Assembly: GCA_963693305.1 (NCBI GenBank)
Contig: OY855904.1
Span: forward strand, 45,638,315-45,702,314
Length of the DNA stretch: 64,000 nucleotides
Direction of reading: 5' to 3'
Source: Meandrina meandrites
Lineage: Eukaryota > Cnidaria > Anthozoa > Scleractinia > Meandrinidae
In this document: positions 41,060-52,766 of the stretch, piece after piece
Position numbering within the stretch: the first letter of the stretch is position 1
Layout of the letters: each line of letters begins with the position of its first letter
Notes under the pieces: generated by a model
The model's input: the letters and a program-made list of their open reading frames with translations, nothing else
Told to the model about the DNA's origin: nothing
Database searches by the model: none
Translations under genes and position numbers: made by a program

Positions 41060-41550
41060 CAAGAAAAATATACGAGTGCCTTGATTTAGAACTACTTTCC
41101 AACTCGATATACTGAAGAAAAGCAGCGTTCAATTCCAAACACAAACATATATTGAAACACTTAATGAATGCGAGTAATTATAACGACTGCATGCCTTATG
41201 AAGATATCAGATTAGCTTAAAAGGTGCAGCCTTTAGGTTCCTTCAACAAGCATTCTTCAGGTGATGTCGCGCGAAGATGTGTAATGTGAATTGAAATATG
41301 ACAAGAGAGTACTCTCTTGCTTTCGAGGGCTTCTCCGATTCATCTTTTTCGAATGGTGTCCTTTATGGCAAGTATCAGGTAAGAAAAATATCCCGTGTGT
41401 CTCGTCCGCCCATTTTTCACATATTGCTGGCAAACAAAGGTTCTACATTCGGCAGTATTCCTCAAGCCTAATAACGAATGCTTTCACTTGTAGAACATTT
41501 CTTTACACCAAAGAATCGTTGCCACAATCAACTAAAAAAATCGAATTTTT
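41060..41550. other. Upstream region of FREP, no gene recognised
   Basis: Would hold the FREP promoter and 5' untranslated region. No clear TATA box at a fixed distance and no other ORF of note. Confidence 0.35.
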
Positions 41551-42350
41551 CCTACATTTTGTTAGTTTGTAGGGCCAGGTAAATAAGTGAAGCATACGGG
41601 ATTAATTGCTTTGAAAATGTTCAGTATAAAGGCAGAATCCGTAAAAACCTTTCTTTGTACCGGAAGTTATATTTGACTCAAAATTCTATACGTTTCGGGT
41701 TTTTCTAAATAATAGAGATTTAGGCATCGCCCAGAATCTTTCCGAATTTTCCAGAATTTTCTGTTCCGTGAAGTATAGTATCGCTAGGATGATGTTCAAA
41801 AATTTGTGCGGCGTTCATTTAAAAGATCCAACAAAAAATGAAAATGAAACCTTGGAGAAGTATTTATGAACTATATTTCGTCACGATATTTTTTCGATTT
41901 TTACTGATCTTTGCTCTTGAAAACTCAATGTGCGCTGTTTTGTTAATCTGAGATCGTGATAGCCTAGTCATTATTCGAATTTATTAAGTATAGCAGGCGA
42001 TGATCAAGAAATGAGCAAAGAACCTCAACGTCAAAGTCGCATTTTTTTTCTGTTTACACCTCGCCACGACTTCATGGGGAATGATAATTCTCGCTAGAAA
42101 AAAGGGTGTCACCAAATTCCTTATCGAATCGCCTTATTCCTTATGGAATTTGCCTACACTTTGCTAGTTTGAAGGGCTATGTTAATTAGTGAACGACACG
42201 GGATTAATTGCTTTGAAAATGTTCAATATAAAGGCTGAATCCGTAAAACCTTTCTTTGTACCGGACGTTATATTTGACTCAAAATGTTTTTACGTATCAG
42301 GTTTTTGTGAATAATACAGACTTAGGCATCGCTCAGAATCTTTTTCAAGT
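41551..42350. repeat. Directly duplicated 200-bp segments
   Basis: 41551-41750 and 42153-42350 are diverged direct copies: both hold GGGATTAATTGCTTTGAAAA, then AACCTTTCTTTGTACCGGA and TTAGGCATCGC. They are separated by about 400 bp. No ORF. An old segmental duplication or two copies of one repeat. Confidence 0.6.
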
Positions 42351-43355
42351 TTAATTAATACTTGCACTAGACCTTCTTTAGAGAAAGTTATTTTGTTTGT
42401 CTGCTGGTCATCATGAACAAATTCAGGCCGGAGGAATTTGACAGACTTCTCATTTCTCACTTATTTCTCAGGTTATTGTGAAAGTGTTGATAATGTGTGA
42501 AAAGAAGAATATTGCGAATAATTTTAAACAAGGCTAACATGTAAACTCCTGAAAATCCTGTAGAATGTGATAAAAGTAAGCTTTACGCCAGTTTTAAAGG
42601 GAAGAAGCAAAAAAAAAATTATTTAAACTCACTCTGGATATTGCGCTAATTTGTTCTGCTGAAGGAAAGAAAATCAATTCCAAGGTAGCACCTTTTCAAA
42701 CGATCGAAACCTAGATAGTGGAAATGAATATAAGAACGTGTAAGTAGAAGAAGGTTTATATAAGACATACAGAATACACACAAAGAGAAAATGCACCAAA
42801 ACATACCTCGTCTCCTGTTGCCCAAAAGCAAAGTGCTCTTCTGAAAACAAGCACGACTATTTGAAGAAAAATTTTTAAGGGTAAAGTTGACAGGTTGTTT
42901 TGCTACTGGCCACTGATCATCTCACCCATTTTGCCTTAGTTTCGACTTTTGCTAGTGTGGAATTTTTGTCACTTAGGAATTTAACCGAAGAATCAAAACT
43001 GTGATTCTGCCTTTGAGTAGACGATTGTAGTTTTAAACTCAAAAGCCATGTCCGATGTAAGATTTGTGGAAATGAACGCTGGCGAGACTAGGTACGAACT
43101 AAATTGGTAGAAAACAAAGATTAGGGGGAATATCTCACGTAGAGGCAATTTTGACCTCTTAGCAGTTGTTTGACTTTCTATTCAAATTATGCCGTGAAGC
43201 TATACCTAATGATATATAGTTTGTACGTGGTGTTTGCATGCCTTTTTTTTTCGTTTTTTTTTTTTTAACGCCAGAAAGTCTGATACAATTCATCCAAACA
43301 GTTCTTTATTTTCAGATCAATATTCTCCCTTAGCTTGCCTAGATGAAGATAATCT
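42351..43355. other. Non-coding stretch
   Basis: No gene recognised; short ORFs only. T-run at about 43247-43266. Confidence 0.4.
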
Positions 43356-43862
43356 TCTAAAAATTCTGCTCAGATGAAGCATATATTGTACTTGGCATTT
43401 CTGTTACTGAGATAATACTACTCTACTGGAAATTCCGCTCAGATGTGACTACAGTATTTGACATTATGCCTACAGAAATTAAACTCTTCCGCTGGAAATT
43501 CTGCTAAGATGAAGCATATATTGAATTTGACATTTCTGCTTACTGACGTAAAACTAATCAGCTGGCCATGGAAATTCTGCTCATATATGACCACTGTATT
43601 TGACATTATACATACAGAAATAAAACTCTTCCGCTGGAGATTCTGCTAAGATGAACCATATGTTGAACTTGTCATTTCTGCTCACTGAGATAAGACTGTT
43701 CCGCTGGAGATTCTGCTCAGATGTGACTTCTGTATTTGACATTATACATACATAAATAAAACTCTTCCGCTGAAAATTCTGCTTAGATGAAGCTTATGTT
43801 GAATTTTTCATTTCTGCTTACTGAAATAAAACTCTTCAGCTGGAAATTCTGCTCAGATGCAG
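43356..43862. repeat. Tandem satellite of alternating 72-75 bp subunits
   Basis: About seven related units, each ending CTCTTCCGCTGGAAATTCTG. They alternate between type A (GCTCAGATGTGACT ... GTATTTGACATTATACAT) and type B (GCTAAGATGAAGCATAT ... TTGACATTTCTGC), giving a dimer of about 145-150 bp. Units differ by 5-20 percent by eye. Confidence 0.8.
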
Positions 43863-44039
43863 GAATCGTATTTGCATTCTGCTTTGCTCAAGCTATTCTT
43901 TCAATACCGAAAACTGGAAGCTAACTCGTAAATAAAGAGTTGAAACAACAGCACAACATAAAACAAATGTTGATAAATGATAAGTGAAATGGTGTCTTGG
44001 TTATAAAGTGAAAAACGATGGAGAATTTGACATTATACA

Positions 44040-44205
44040 TAGGAAAAAAGCTTTTTCGAGTTCCCTAACGGGAGTCGAGCCCATGACTTTCCAGAATACC
44101 GGTTGGAACGCTCTAACCACTGAGCTATAGGGGCTACTCATGGTGAGCGAGGCGATATACTGGGTTCTTATGTGTGACACATGTCCTGCCATCCTGCAAG
44201 GCTCA
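44040..44205 (-). mobile_element. tRNA-derived SINE
   Basis: On the minus strand TAGCTCAGTGGTTAGAGCG (A-box) and GGGCTCGACTCCC (B-box-like) are spaced as in a tRNA, about 44052-44136. The anticodon loop has the wrong size and the acceptor stem is imperfect, so it is not a working tRNA. A 58-bp direct repeat (GATAAGTGAAATGGTGTCTT...) flanks it at 43965-44024 and 44222-44280. Confidence 0.65.
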
Positions 44206-44272
44206 AATATGTCGAAATGATAAATTTGAATAAATGATAAGTGAAATGGTGTCTTGGATAAAGTGAAAAACG

Positions 44273-44530
44273 ATGGAGAAGTGTTCTCAAGTCGAATGCT
44301 CAGACCCTGTGCGTAGCATTTTGACAGAATTTACAAACTGTAGCTGCAAGTGCATGACTGAATTTCTGCAAGATCGAGGATTCCGTCTTCAGCAGAGCAG
44401 GATACGTGAGGCAATGCGTACAGTTAATCCAGCAGGGGTGCTCTTACGAGCAATTTGTACGATGCACAGAAGTATTTCGACCACTCGCGCTATGGCACAT
44501 TGACGGTAATCACAAGTTGAGAAGGTATAT
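44273..44530 (+). pseudogene. Fragment of a DDE/integrase-core transposon protein
   Basis: RGFRLQQSRIREAMRTVNPAG followed in the next frame by LWHIDGNHKLRR resembles the start of the integrase-core proteins found as multigene transposon families in cnidarians and fish (family pattern WHxDGNHKL, with the first catalytic Asp). One frameshift separates the two parts, and a donor-like AAGGTATAT follows. Only the beginning of the catalytic core is present. Assignment rests on this short motif. Confidence 0.45.
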
Positions 44531-44599
44531 TTTTATTATTATTTTGTTCGTTATATTACTCGGTATGCCTGCTTGCAATAATGTAAAATGTAAAATGTA

Positions 44600-47100
44600 A
44601 TGTAAAAAGCTGCCAAAATCAAAAAAATCCTGGTCTGATTGCAAGAGGCTAGTGGCTCATTAGGCCGGCTCTTATCCAGGTTACCTTAGCATGAAACTAC
44701 TCGCAGTATTCAATTAGTCAATTTGGATGGAATGTATTTTCTCCGCCTTGCTTGGTATGAAACTTTGCTCGGGGTTTAACAAACAAAAGAACTCGTGAGT
44801 CCATGTCTCTTTCACTTTATAAGGCATAAATCGTTTGCCATCTTTGGCGCTACTGGCACGCGAGGAGGTACATGAATTTCTTCTGGAAGAAACTGAACGA
44901 ACGCTTCCGTAAGGACTGAACAGGTTCCGAAAATTTAAGTAACTGAAAGAAAGATACGATGAAACGGACAACGGCAAGACCTAGCCCAATCCTCTGGCCA
45001 CGCTCATGCTAAGTTTGGTGGCTCTAGCTTACCTGCATGCCGAGCCAGGTGGACCAAAGAAAGGCTGACCGGGCACGGCCTGACTTCTTGAAGGAATGAG
45101 CTACTGAAGAAACGTTACAATTTAAACAACCAAGACAAAAGATAATAAGATTACAATTCAAAAAATAACCGTAGAAATAAAACCAACGGATAAACGAACG
45201 AGTTCCAACTGTCAGGATGTATGATCTTTTAAATCTGAAAAAAAAAAATTCGAATAATCTTCTTTTGTAGTTTTCTTATCGATTCTAATCTCGAGGGATA
45301 GGTATTTCCCCATGTTATATTTCCATAATTAAGACATGGGTAAATTAATTAATAAAACTTTGGTTGATTCGACATTTCTTATTTCATTATCGTTTATTTT
45401 GACTATTATGTTCCCTGTTACAAAACGTGTCTTCATTTTTCAAAGCCGGGTTAAGGTCATTTTCACTGTTTTGAGCGTAACTCGCTGTAAACGTTTTTGT
45501 CTCGCCAGAACTCTCCAAATTCAACGATATAAAAACTAAAGGGGATGTCAGTCTTTTTACCTCTCCTTGGCTCTCTCATCTACCATTTAGTGTTTGTTTT
45601 TTTGTTTTGATTTTGATTTTGTTTTGTTTTGTTTTGTTTTTTTTTTCCTTTCTTGGCCCTATTGTAAAGTCACATCGCATTCTAGCGTATATGGTGAAGA
45701 AAAAACTCCCTTTTCTTTGACCTGGTTTTGACAACTCCAGACACACGTAGATGGTAGTTACTACTGAACAAATATAAAGAAAGGAGTGTGTGCAAATCAC
45801 ATAATAGGGGAATAATTACATAGCTTTAGACAGATAGGACATAACGAAAAGTAAAAGCAAACAATAGTGATTGGTTCTTGCACAGTTCATATGTTATATG
45901 ATTGTTGCCGCTGTGTGCATTTTATATCTTGTTAAATTGAAATGGCCATAGAACAAGAGTGCTTATAAGTTTATTATGTCTATTATGGCAAACCATAACA
46001 AACTCGGAACGCTCTCCCATGAGAGCCATGCAAAGTAAAAATCAGGGTTTTGAAAAATAAAAAAAGGTCTCTTGTCTCAAATAAGGTAGCGATATGAACG
46101 GATTTTGTCTGGAAAACCCCACCCAGCATTTTAACCTAGAAAACAGAAAAACTACATAAAAACAGAAAGCTTCTTTTAAAAATAGATTCTCTTAAGCGGT
46201 TATTACTCTAGTAAGTAACAGTTTCCAAACAATTTCAGTGTTCTGGGTCAGCGATGTTGCCGCCAAAATATCACGCAAAGGTTTCCCTATTTTAAATTAG
46301 ATGCAATTAGGCCATGCACTGCGCAGTAAAAGGATAGTTGCAAGATTTAATCATGACAATAACTTAAATTCATTTTAGTTTACAAAGTAGCTCCTGTTCG
46401 TTTCTGTCACTCATCAGTCCGTACAAATGATTTTTTTTTTTTGCATAGACCTCATTTTTTTTTAAACTGAGGCAAAAGAAACATTAGTTTACCAGTCAAT
46501 CACTCATTCGTCCCCATACGCTAAGTCCTTGGACGATTTTGACGAGATCGCCTTGGATTAAGCTAAGTGAACTTTCGCAAATCTCCATATACCTCCCAAG
46601 CCCTCTATCACCTATTATTTTAATAATAACGTATTTTATTAAAAAGTAGAGACCGTGGACGATTCTGCATGAACGCTTTTTAAAAAAATCCTTGTCCCCA
46701 GAGTCTATCGATTCTCTTTACCGGTGAAACATAGGCTCTAGTAGCTTTATTTTCCCTGGCCTTGCTATTCTCGTCCCCATAGCCCTTTTCGCTTTTACTA
46801 GCAAGCGGGGCCTTGGCACAAAGATTTTCCAGTCCTAGATATTGCGACTTCTGGTCTTCATGTCTGCAGTTGTGATGTTGGGAGAATCATGGCGTTTTTT
46901 ACTTCCGCTCAATATCTGATTGTTTCTGGCAGCCAATCAAAAAATTCGAATTAATTAATTAAAAAAAAAGAAAACAAACAAAAAAAAAAACACAGAAAAA
47001 CAGAGCACTCCGTTTCTCCTGCGAAGGCCCCGCGGGCTAAGAGAAGCGAAAAGGGCGCCATTCGCCATTTGCCCCACGCCAAAAAAAAAAAAAAAAAAGA
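44600..47100. other. Non-coding stretch
   Basis: No gene recognised on either strand. A T/G-rich low-complexity tract at 45594-45650, T-runs near 46430-46465 and A-runs near 46961-46990 and 47080-47098. Confidence 0.45.
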
Positions 47101-47102
47101 AA

Positions 47103-47265
47103 ACGGCACGCAATGCATGCAGAAGCGATGACGTTTCACAAGGGGTCTTAAATAATTTTCAGGACATTTGTCAAAAAATTAAGGTAAATAAAAGTAGCTG
47201 GCAACTTCTGTGCTGAGTGATTGTTCAACAAAAGTTGCGTTATCTTGGCGTGACATCCAATGACA
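47103..47265. repeat. Dispersed repeat, copy 1 (partner 57161-57316)
   Basis: CACGCAATGCATGCAGAAGC through AAAAGTTGCGTTATCTTG recurs in the same orientation 10 kb away with small indels. Non-coding. Confidence 0.75.
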
Positions 47266-48049
47266 AGGTCAAACGCTGCCTTGAAATTGCTTACACCTTT
47301 TGTTTTAAAAGAATGGAAAGATTTCTGTTTACTAAACCTTATAGAAGGCATCAAATATAATTTGTCTCTTTCGTTTATACTTTAAATTAACCCTTTCTAA
47401 CTGCCCAGGAGTATTTCACTTTGAGTTCTACGCGACGATTTCTTGTTGAGTTGACTTGATTTCTTTTCCCAGTCCTATTCGGTTCTACAGATCGGTCGAT
47501 AGCAACAGACAACTGACAACAGATCCCGATCACTCGCTGTAAAATTTGAGATTAGGCCGTAAAAATCCATTTTTGTCTCGTGTCGTCATGACGTTGTCAT
47601 GACGACACGAGAATATGCGAGGGGGAGAAGGTGCATTCCAAGGTGCATTCCATGCGCGTTTGCTTTGTGAGGCCGCGGAATTTTCCCGCCATGTCAATAT
47701 TTTTCCCGCCATGTCAAGATTTGCTTTGTGAGGCCGCCGGATTTTGTGCGCGCGTGCGCGTGTTGTGAAAGAACAAATAATTTTTGTTTATAAGTAGGAG
47801 TTCAAAAATATTGCTGCATTGAAAGTTTTTTGCTTTTCTGCTGGTTCATTGTAATCGTTTGTCGGATGGGAGTGTTTATTATAAATGGCTTTTTAGTTGA
47901 ACAGAATTGAACTTTAATTTAAGGGAAAATCACGGCGTAGAATGTAAAGCAGTGAAAGAGATGTATTAAATTTGAGCAGTTTTATTAGATGAAATTTTGT
48001 ACATTTTTTAAATGGAATGATTGAGACAATTAGGAAAGAGTGTTTGATT

Positions 48050-48640
48050 TATGAACTTGCAGCGAACGCAAATTCTTAGTGGTCCAACAGGCAATATAAA
48101 TGGAACAGAAATAAGGCCCCTTTTAGCTGTCGACAGTACCTATTCACAAACGAACTGGCTAGTGAAACCCTAATAAAAAATGTTAAAAGGTATTTGAGTG
48201 CCAAAAAGTTGTTTAAATACCAGACGTTTCGGGCTTCGCCCTTCATCAGTGGTAATAATAAGAACGTTATTATTACCACTGATGAAGGGCGAAGCCCGAA
48301 ACGTCTGGTATTTAAACAACTTTTTGGCACTCAAATACCTTTTAACATTTTTTATTTTGATTCATCCAAGTGCCACGCAGTACTATGAACTTTTGTTCGT
48401 AATTTATTTCGTAGTGAAACCCTAGCCGGACAGAGGACGCCTGACTCAGGAGCAGAGAAAGTTTAAAACCTAAAGTTCGGTGAGCTACGATCTGTAGTGG
48501 AACGAGCATTTGGCATGTTGAAAGTTCGTTGGAGAATTGCGTTGAAAAAGGTTGGACAAAAAACGAGCATCCTAAAAAAGACTATGATTGCTACGTGAGT
48601 TTTGCACAACAATTGTATGTATCGTTTCAATAACAGCCGA
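48050..48640 (+). pseudogene. PIF/Harbinger transposase C-terminal remnant
   Basis: The first part (48050-48172) reads GTEIRPLLAVDSTYSQTNWL and KP, the region around the second catalytic Asp of DDE_Tnp_4 transposases. After the insertion it resumes at 48425 with PDRGRLTQEQRKFK, then in another frame LRSVVERAFGMLKVRWRI (family motif VERAFG-x-LK-x-RWRI) and a C-terminal LHNNC. Stops, a frameshift and the 239-bp insertion at 48173-48411 show that it is dead. The upstream catalytic Asp and most of the N-terminus are missing. Confidence 0.75.
48173..48411. mobile_element. Penelope-like retroelement tail, palindromic insertion
   Basis: A 13-bp duplication TAGTGAAACCCTA flanks the insertion (48160-48172; 48412-48424) inside the Harbinger transposase. 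48172-48356 is an essentially perfect palindrome with about 90-bp arms. Each arm holds a hammerhead-ribozyme-like core: CTGATGA, a GGGC-GAA-GCCC hairpin, GAAAC, GTC (plus strand 48279-48305; minus strand 48223-48249). Hammerhead motifs are characteristic of Penelope-like element terminal repeats. No reverse transcriptase is present, so this is a severely truncated tail-to-tail insertion. Confidence 0.6.
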
Positions 48641-48693
48641 AGATAAACGATTAGATAAAGACAATTATTTTGATGCTAAATCTTTAAAAATGT

Positions 48694-49215
48694 CAACTAT
48701 GGCGTTTGTTTGTTCCATTTTCCTGCTCTGGGCATCACGGAACATTTCAGCTGATCGTTCAAATCTTGCGTTGTCCTGTTCCATACTCTTTTCACACATT
48801 TCAATAAAAGAACTCTGCATGCCAGTCTGGAGTCGTACTTTCTCGCCTTTCTTTACTCAGGATGTTGAAATAGGGGAAGCCTTCTTTAATTTTCTGAATT
48901 CCATCTTCTCCAGTCGAGCGAGATCACTGCTTGAACTCGTACTCTAGATTCTGCTGCCGTTTCTTCACCTGCTGTAGCATTCTCTGACTTTCTGGACACC
49001 TTTCTTTATACGAAGAATAGATATCGTTCCAGATTTTGATTTTTTTCTTTGTGAAACTCCCCATAGCTTACTGAATTTGGGGGCCCACGCTTCAAGAAGT
49101 TCGTGCGTTTCTTTCTCAGTCCTGTCAGCAGACTTAACGCGAGGTTTTTTCGTTTTGTGTTTGCCGTAGCAAGTACTTCGACATCACTTGCAACTGAAGA
49201 CTGAGGCGATGGCAT
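48694..49215 (-). pseudogene. Harbinger Myb/SANT-like DNA-binding protein remnant
   Basis: Minus-strand pieces in several frames read ELLEAWAPKFSKLWGVSQ-like sequence (interrupted), KKGVQKVRECYSR, then MEQDNARFERSAEMFRDAQS and a C-terminal MEQTNAIVDIFKDLASK. This is the layout of the second gene of PIF/Harbinger elements (trihelix/Myb-like domain plus coiled tail). It lies tail-to-tail with the transposase remnant. Frameshifts make it non-functional. The in-frame stretch starting MPSPQSSVASDVEV is probably downstream-frame noise. Confidence 0.5.
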
Positions 49216-49574
49216 GCTTCTTCCCAGTAGAATTGGTGATCATCGAGAAATGTTTATCAGTACGCTGAGATAAAATCATTTTAAGTCGGCTGCATTAGGG
49301 GGCTAAAAAAAGCCTTAAGCTTGACTTATCTTAACAAACATCTCAAAAGTTAAAAGGCAACTCTTGGCTAGAAAACTATATTTCAGTAAAAGCTTCCGAA
49401 TGTTTCCAAAATTACACAGGAAGCAAAAAATTTGAATTCAGAAGCTTTTTTACCGGTTAATTTTAACGTAAAACTTCGTATTTTACCGCTTTTGTGACAT
49501 TTCGCCACGGATGCTTCGATTATGATCACGAGATGTGATACGTCACAGGTGTGGAACCGCAACAAGTCACGAAC

Positions 49575-49782
49575 ATGGCTGACTCAAATTCTTGCAGTGA
49601 GAGCTCAACTTCTGCTAGCGACTCCACTGATTTTTAGAGAGCTATAGGAGGGGATATGTCAGGGGATGATTAAGAACCTTCTATGGTATTTCAACCCTGG
49701 CGTTTTGAGCCTCCAGGGAAAAACAGCGAGACAGAGAAAGGGAGTAAAATATCGAACCTCCTCACCGCCGACGGCGACGAAT
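49575..49782 (+). pseudogene. Decayed first exon of a transposon-borne gene
   Basis: ATG at 49575 opens a Ser/Asp-rich peptide (MADSNSCSESSTSASDSTDF). The frame then meets TAG and later TAA but continues coherently (EPSMVFQPWRFEPPGKN ... TADGDEW) to a good donor GAATG|GTGAGTG. An acidic Ser-rich start followed by a short Phe-Glu-Pro motif and an exon ending before Trp-Cys recalls P2X7-C-terminal-like zinc-domain genes carried by cnidarian transposons. This is inference from pattern memory only. Confidence 0.35.
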
Positions 49783-49799
49783 GGTGAGTGAATTTAAGT

Positions 49800-50950
49800 C
49801 CTAAATGTACAGTTTCTTTCTCTATTACCTCGGCCAGTTGTTTGTGAGCTAAGTCAAACCTGAAAAGCCTTGTTATTATTTGCATGTACGCGAGAAGCTT
49901 AATTAAACATGCTTTTATACAACCAAACTGTTTGCTGCATTTTGTTGTTTATATGTTTTTTATTTTGCAATTTCTTATCTTTTTGCGAAAAGCACCCCCA
50001 CGAAAATCGAAAATTGTGCTGTGTTTGGCTCCTTATTACTTTTGCGTTTGCTTGCGTTTTAACTCATGGTTTGCATTTGAAATGGTCGTTGCGCTCTTCG
50101 TGTCTTACAACTTTTGGCATGTTTTCCTTTAGTTATCTCGTCAACTGACATCTGCTCGAATCTGCACACGAAACTTTTTCGTGGTCAGGCTAGGGAGGGT
50201 GAAGGGAAAGAGCGTGACACGCTTTCATACCCGGGTTTCATGCTACACCCCAGGTTGCCTCATTTACAACAATTGTTTCTCAAAAGGAATCACAGAATAA
50301 GTACTTCACGCAACACTTCTTCTCTTAGTTATCCGGATATTGTTTTATATTTGATTCCCCATTTCTTCGCATAATTTTATATCTCGCGAGAGCGCCTCTG
50401 CTAGCGCGCGGGGTAGTGGCTTCTTATTGCGCAGTACTGACCTGCACGCAAATCACGCGCGCCTTTCGAAGGCATATACTTCAAAGAAACACTACATTTG
50501 CTGGTGGGAATTGCTTTCTATTTTGCCAATTAACAGCAGGAGAAATCTGAGGGTGGCTACAAATTTCTCAACAACAGAATCAAAATATATCGGTCTGTTT
50601 CCGAACACGTGGATTTCGCTTACATATAGGACATATAGAGGCTCAGTATTCCTGCTCATAAATGAAGAGATTTCTGACAAATTATGGGAGTCAGCACTCG
50701 CAGACCCTTTTGAATTTACTATCTACTCCAGACAAAAGGCATCTTTATCACGATATGGTGCAAGAGAGGATGCATCGTATTATAAAGCTATGTACATTTG
50801 CTGACCTTAGAATGCCGATCAATCTGACGGATTTGTTTCGTTTCACAAACACATGATTTACTCTTTTTAAGTTTATTTCCTTTCATATTTAAGCACTGAA
50901 GCACTACCTTTTTTTATCTTGGACATCATTGAACAGCATAGGGTCTTTCT
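49800..50950. other. Interior of the 49.4-51.2 kb element
   Basis: Short overlapping ORFs (up to 125 codons at 50427-50804) in several frames, none with a recognised domain or good codon continuity. Confidence 0.35.
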
Positions 50951-51587
50951 CTCCTTGTCATTCTCATTTATGAAGAGAAGCTTGGCGTGTTTTCCTCCTA
51001 TCAGAAGTAAAAGCAAATCTGCCTTCCACACCTGTGACGTAGCATCACGTGACGTACCAAAATCCGAACGTTTTCAAAATGGCCGCCAAATTGGCGTAAA
51101 AGAAAATTCGTAGTAAATTCATTTTGGCCGATATCTAAAAAATTTTACCTTCTAAAGATTCCTATTGCTATAAACAACTTATAGAAAAAATAAAAAAATC
51201 GGGGTAAATTTCCCAAGAGTTGCCCTTTAACAAGGTTAAAGACAGACCTCACGCTAAGAAACCCAGATAAGAAGATGTGGTGATATTTGGCCGGGATGGG
51301 AGCTGAAAACAGGAGCGGTAAGCGGGAATTTCAAGAAAGAGCCGGAGCAGGATTTTGTGTTTTTATCCAGTCGCGATGCGAGAATCTTTACGGAAAGTTT
51401 TTTCGTAACTGCATAAAATGTAATTAACAAAATTTGACTGGAACAAATTGCTTGACCTGTGTAGCGGTGTAGGCTTTCAAGTACGGAATAGGTTAATAGT
51501 GTAGTGTGTCAAATTTATATAGTTGCGGTTACACATCGTCCTTTTAACATGGTAAAAGGGCTCTTTACCTCGGGAAACTCACAAATA

Positions 51588-52766
51588 GAGAGGACGTTTT
51601 TTTGGTAAAAATCATAAATAATATGTGTTCTGTCATTTTGTTTTTCCGCGTGCTTTGTAATTTTGTTTTCCCGGGTGTTTTGTCATTTTCATGGCCTGTT
51701 CACCATTTTTATTTCCCGCTTATGAAAAAAAAGACTAAAAATTATCTCAGCAAAATGTTCCCCCAAGGTAAATTTATGGCGGTGTGAAAAAGAACAAAAG
51801 AATCGCCTATGAAAGTTACCGAGGCAAATAGGTAGGTTTTCCAAGTACCCCAAGATAAAATGACCAATCGTGAGGCAAACCTCAAAGATAAGCAAATAAT
51901 ATAGACAGAGAAATTTGAAATTAAATATGATGGCGCGAGGTTTAGATTTCCTGAGGTCAACTTTGCGTGTTCAAGGCAGCAAAAACGTGGTCTTTCTTAG
52001 AATCATAGCTTGATGGCTTGCTGATTTGTAAGTAAATGCTATTTTTTTGGAAATTTGGCGTTTAAATACAACACTAGTCAAGGAAGGTCTATAGTGCGTT
52101 TTCTTATATGTATTTCGATTTCATCTCAAGGTTTAGAAAAATCCAACAAAGAGATTTATATAAACGGAGTTGTTAGTTGTTAACAAAGCAGTAGAGGACT
52201 GTCGAAACAGCATAAATAATAAAAGCGAGATGATGCTAAGCAAGCACCCTCGAATTACCCATTTTCGCATTTCGCGCCGAAAACAGTATGAAGAAATTGA
52301 CCTTCGTAAAGTGTTAAGTGTGTGACCGCAAACACCTCGGTAACGTATTCCCGCGGTGAGTTTACCTTGGTGTTATTTACCTTGGGAATGCTATTTGCCT
52401 GGATATGTGTAAAACGTTCGTTACAAACATATCGGCATTTCTATTTTCAGCGTTTTCGTCACAAGAAACATGTATGAAATACTCTATTTTCTGATATTGT
52501 TCTTTGATCGTTAAAAACGGGCAATAAATAACAAAAGAAATGGAAAACAGCGCAAAACGTCGGCGCAAGGAGGTGACGTGGGGGACGAGTGCTTCGAGTA
52601 ACGCTCAATTCCTCTTGCGTTCAGTTTGCGTCGGAAATAGAGAGGACGGACGTTTTTTGGTAAAAATCATAAATAATATGTGTGCTGTCATTTTGTTTTC
52701 CCGCATTTTGTTTTCCCGCGTATGGAAAAAGAAGACTAAATATTATCCCAGCAAAATGTTCCCCCG
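51588..52766. repeat. Pair of direct repeats (51588-51769 and 52639-52766)
   Basis: Both contain AATCATAAATAATATGTGTK, a TGTCATTTTGTTTTCCCG phrase and CAGCAAAATGTTCCCCC. The second copy is shorter by internal deletion. Nothing gene-like lies between them. Confidence 0.65.

Larger units (their letters stand above)
49354..51227. mobile_element. DNA transposon with AAGG(G)CAACTCTTGG ends and TAA duplication
   Basis: Left end AAGGCAACTCTTGG (49354) and the complement of the right end AAGGGCAACTCTTGG (51227) are inverted copies bordered by TAA (49351-49353; 51228-51230), the duplication length of PIF/Harbinger. A second inverted pair around TACGTCACAGGTGTGGAA lies at 49538-49557 and 51021-51040. 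A decayed coding exon sits just inside the left end. No transposase core was recognised. Confidence 0.6.

Noticed and set aside
44052..44136. tRNA gene on the minus strand
   Set aside because: A- and B-box are present, but the anticodon arm would need a 10-base loop and the acceptor stem is poorly paired, so a tRNA-derived SINE is the better explanation.
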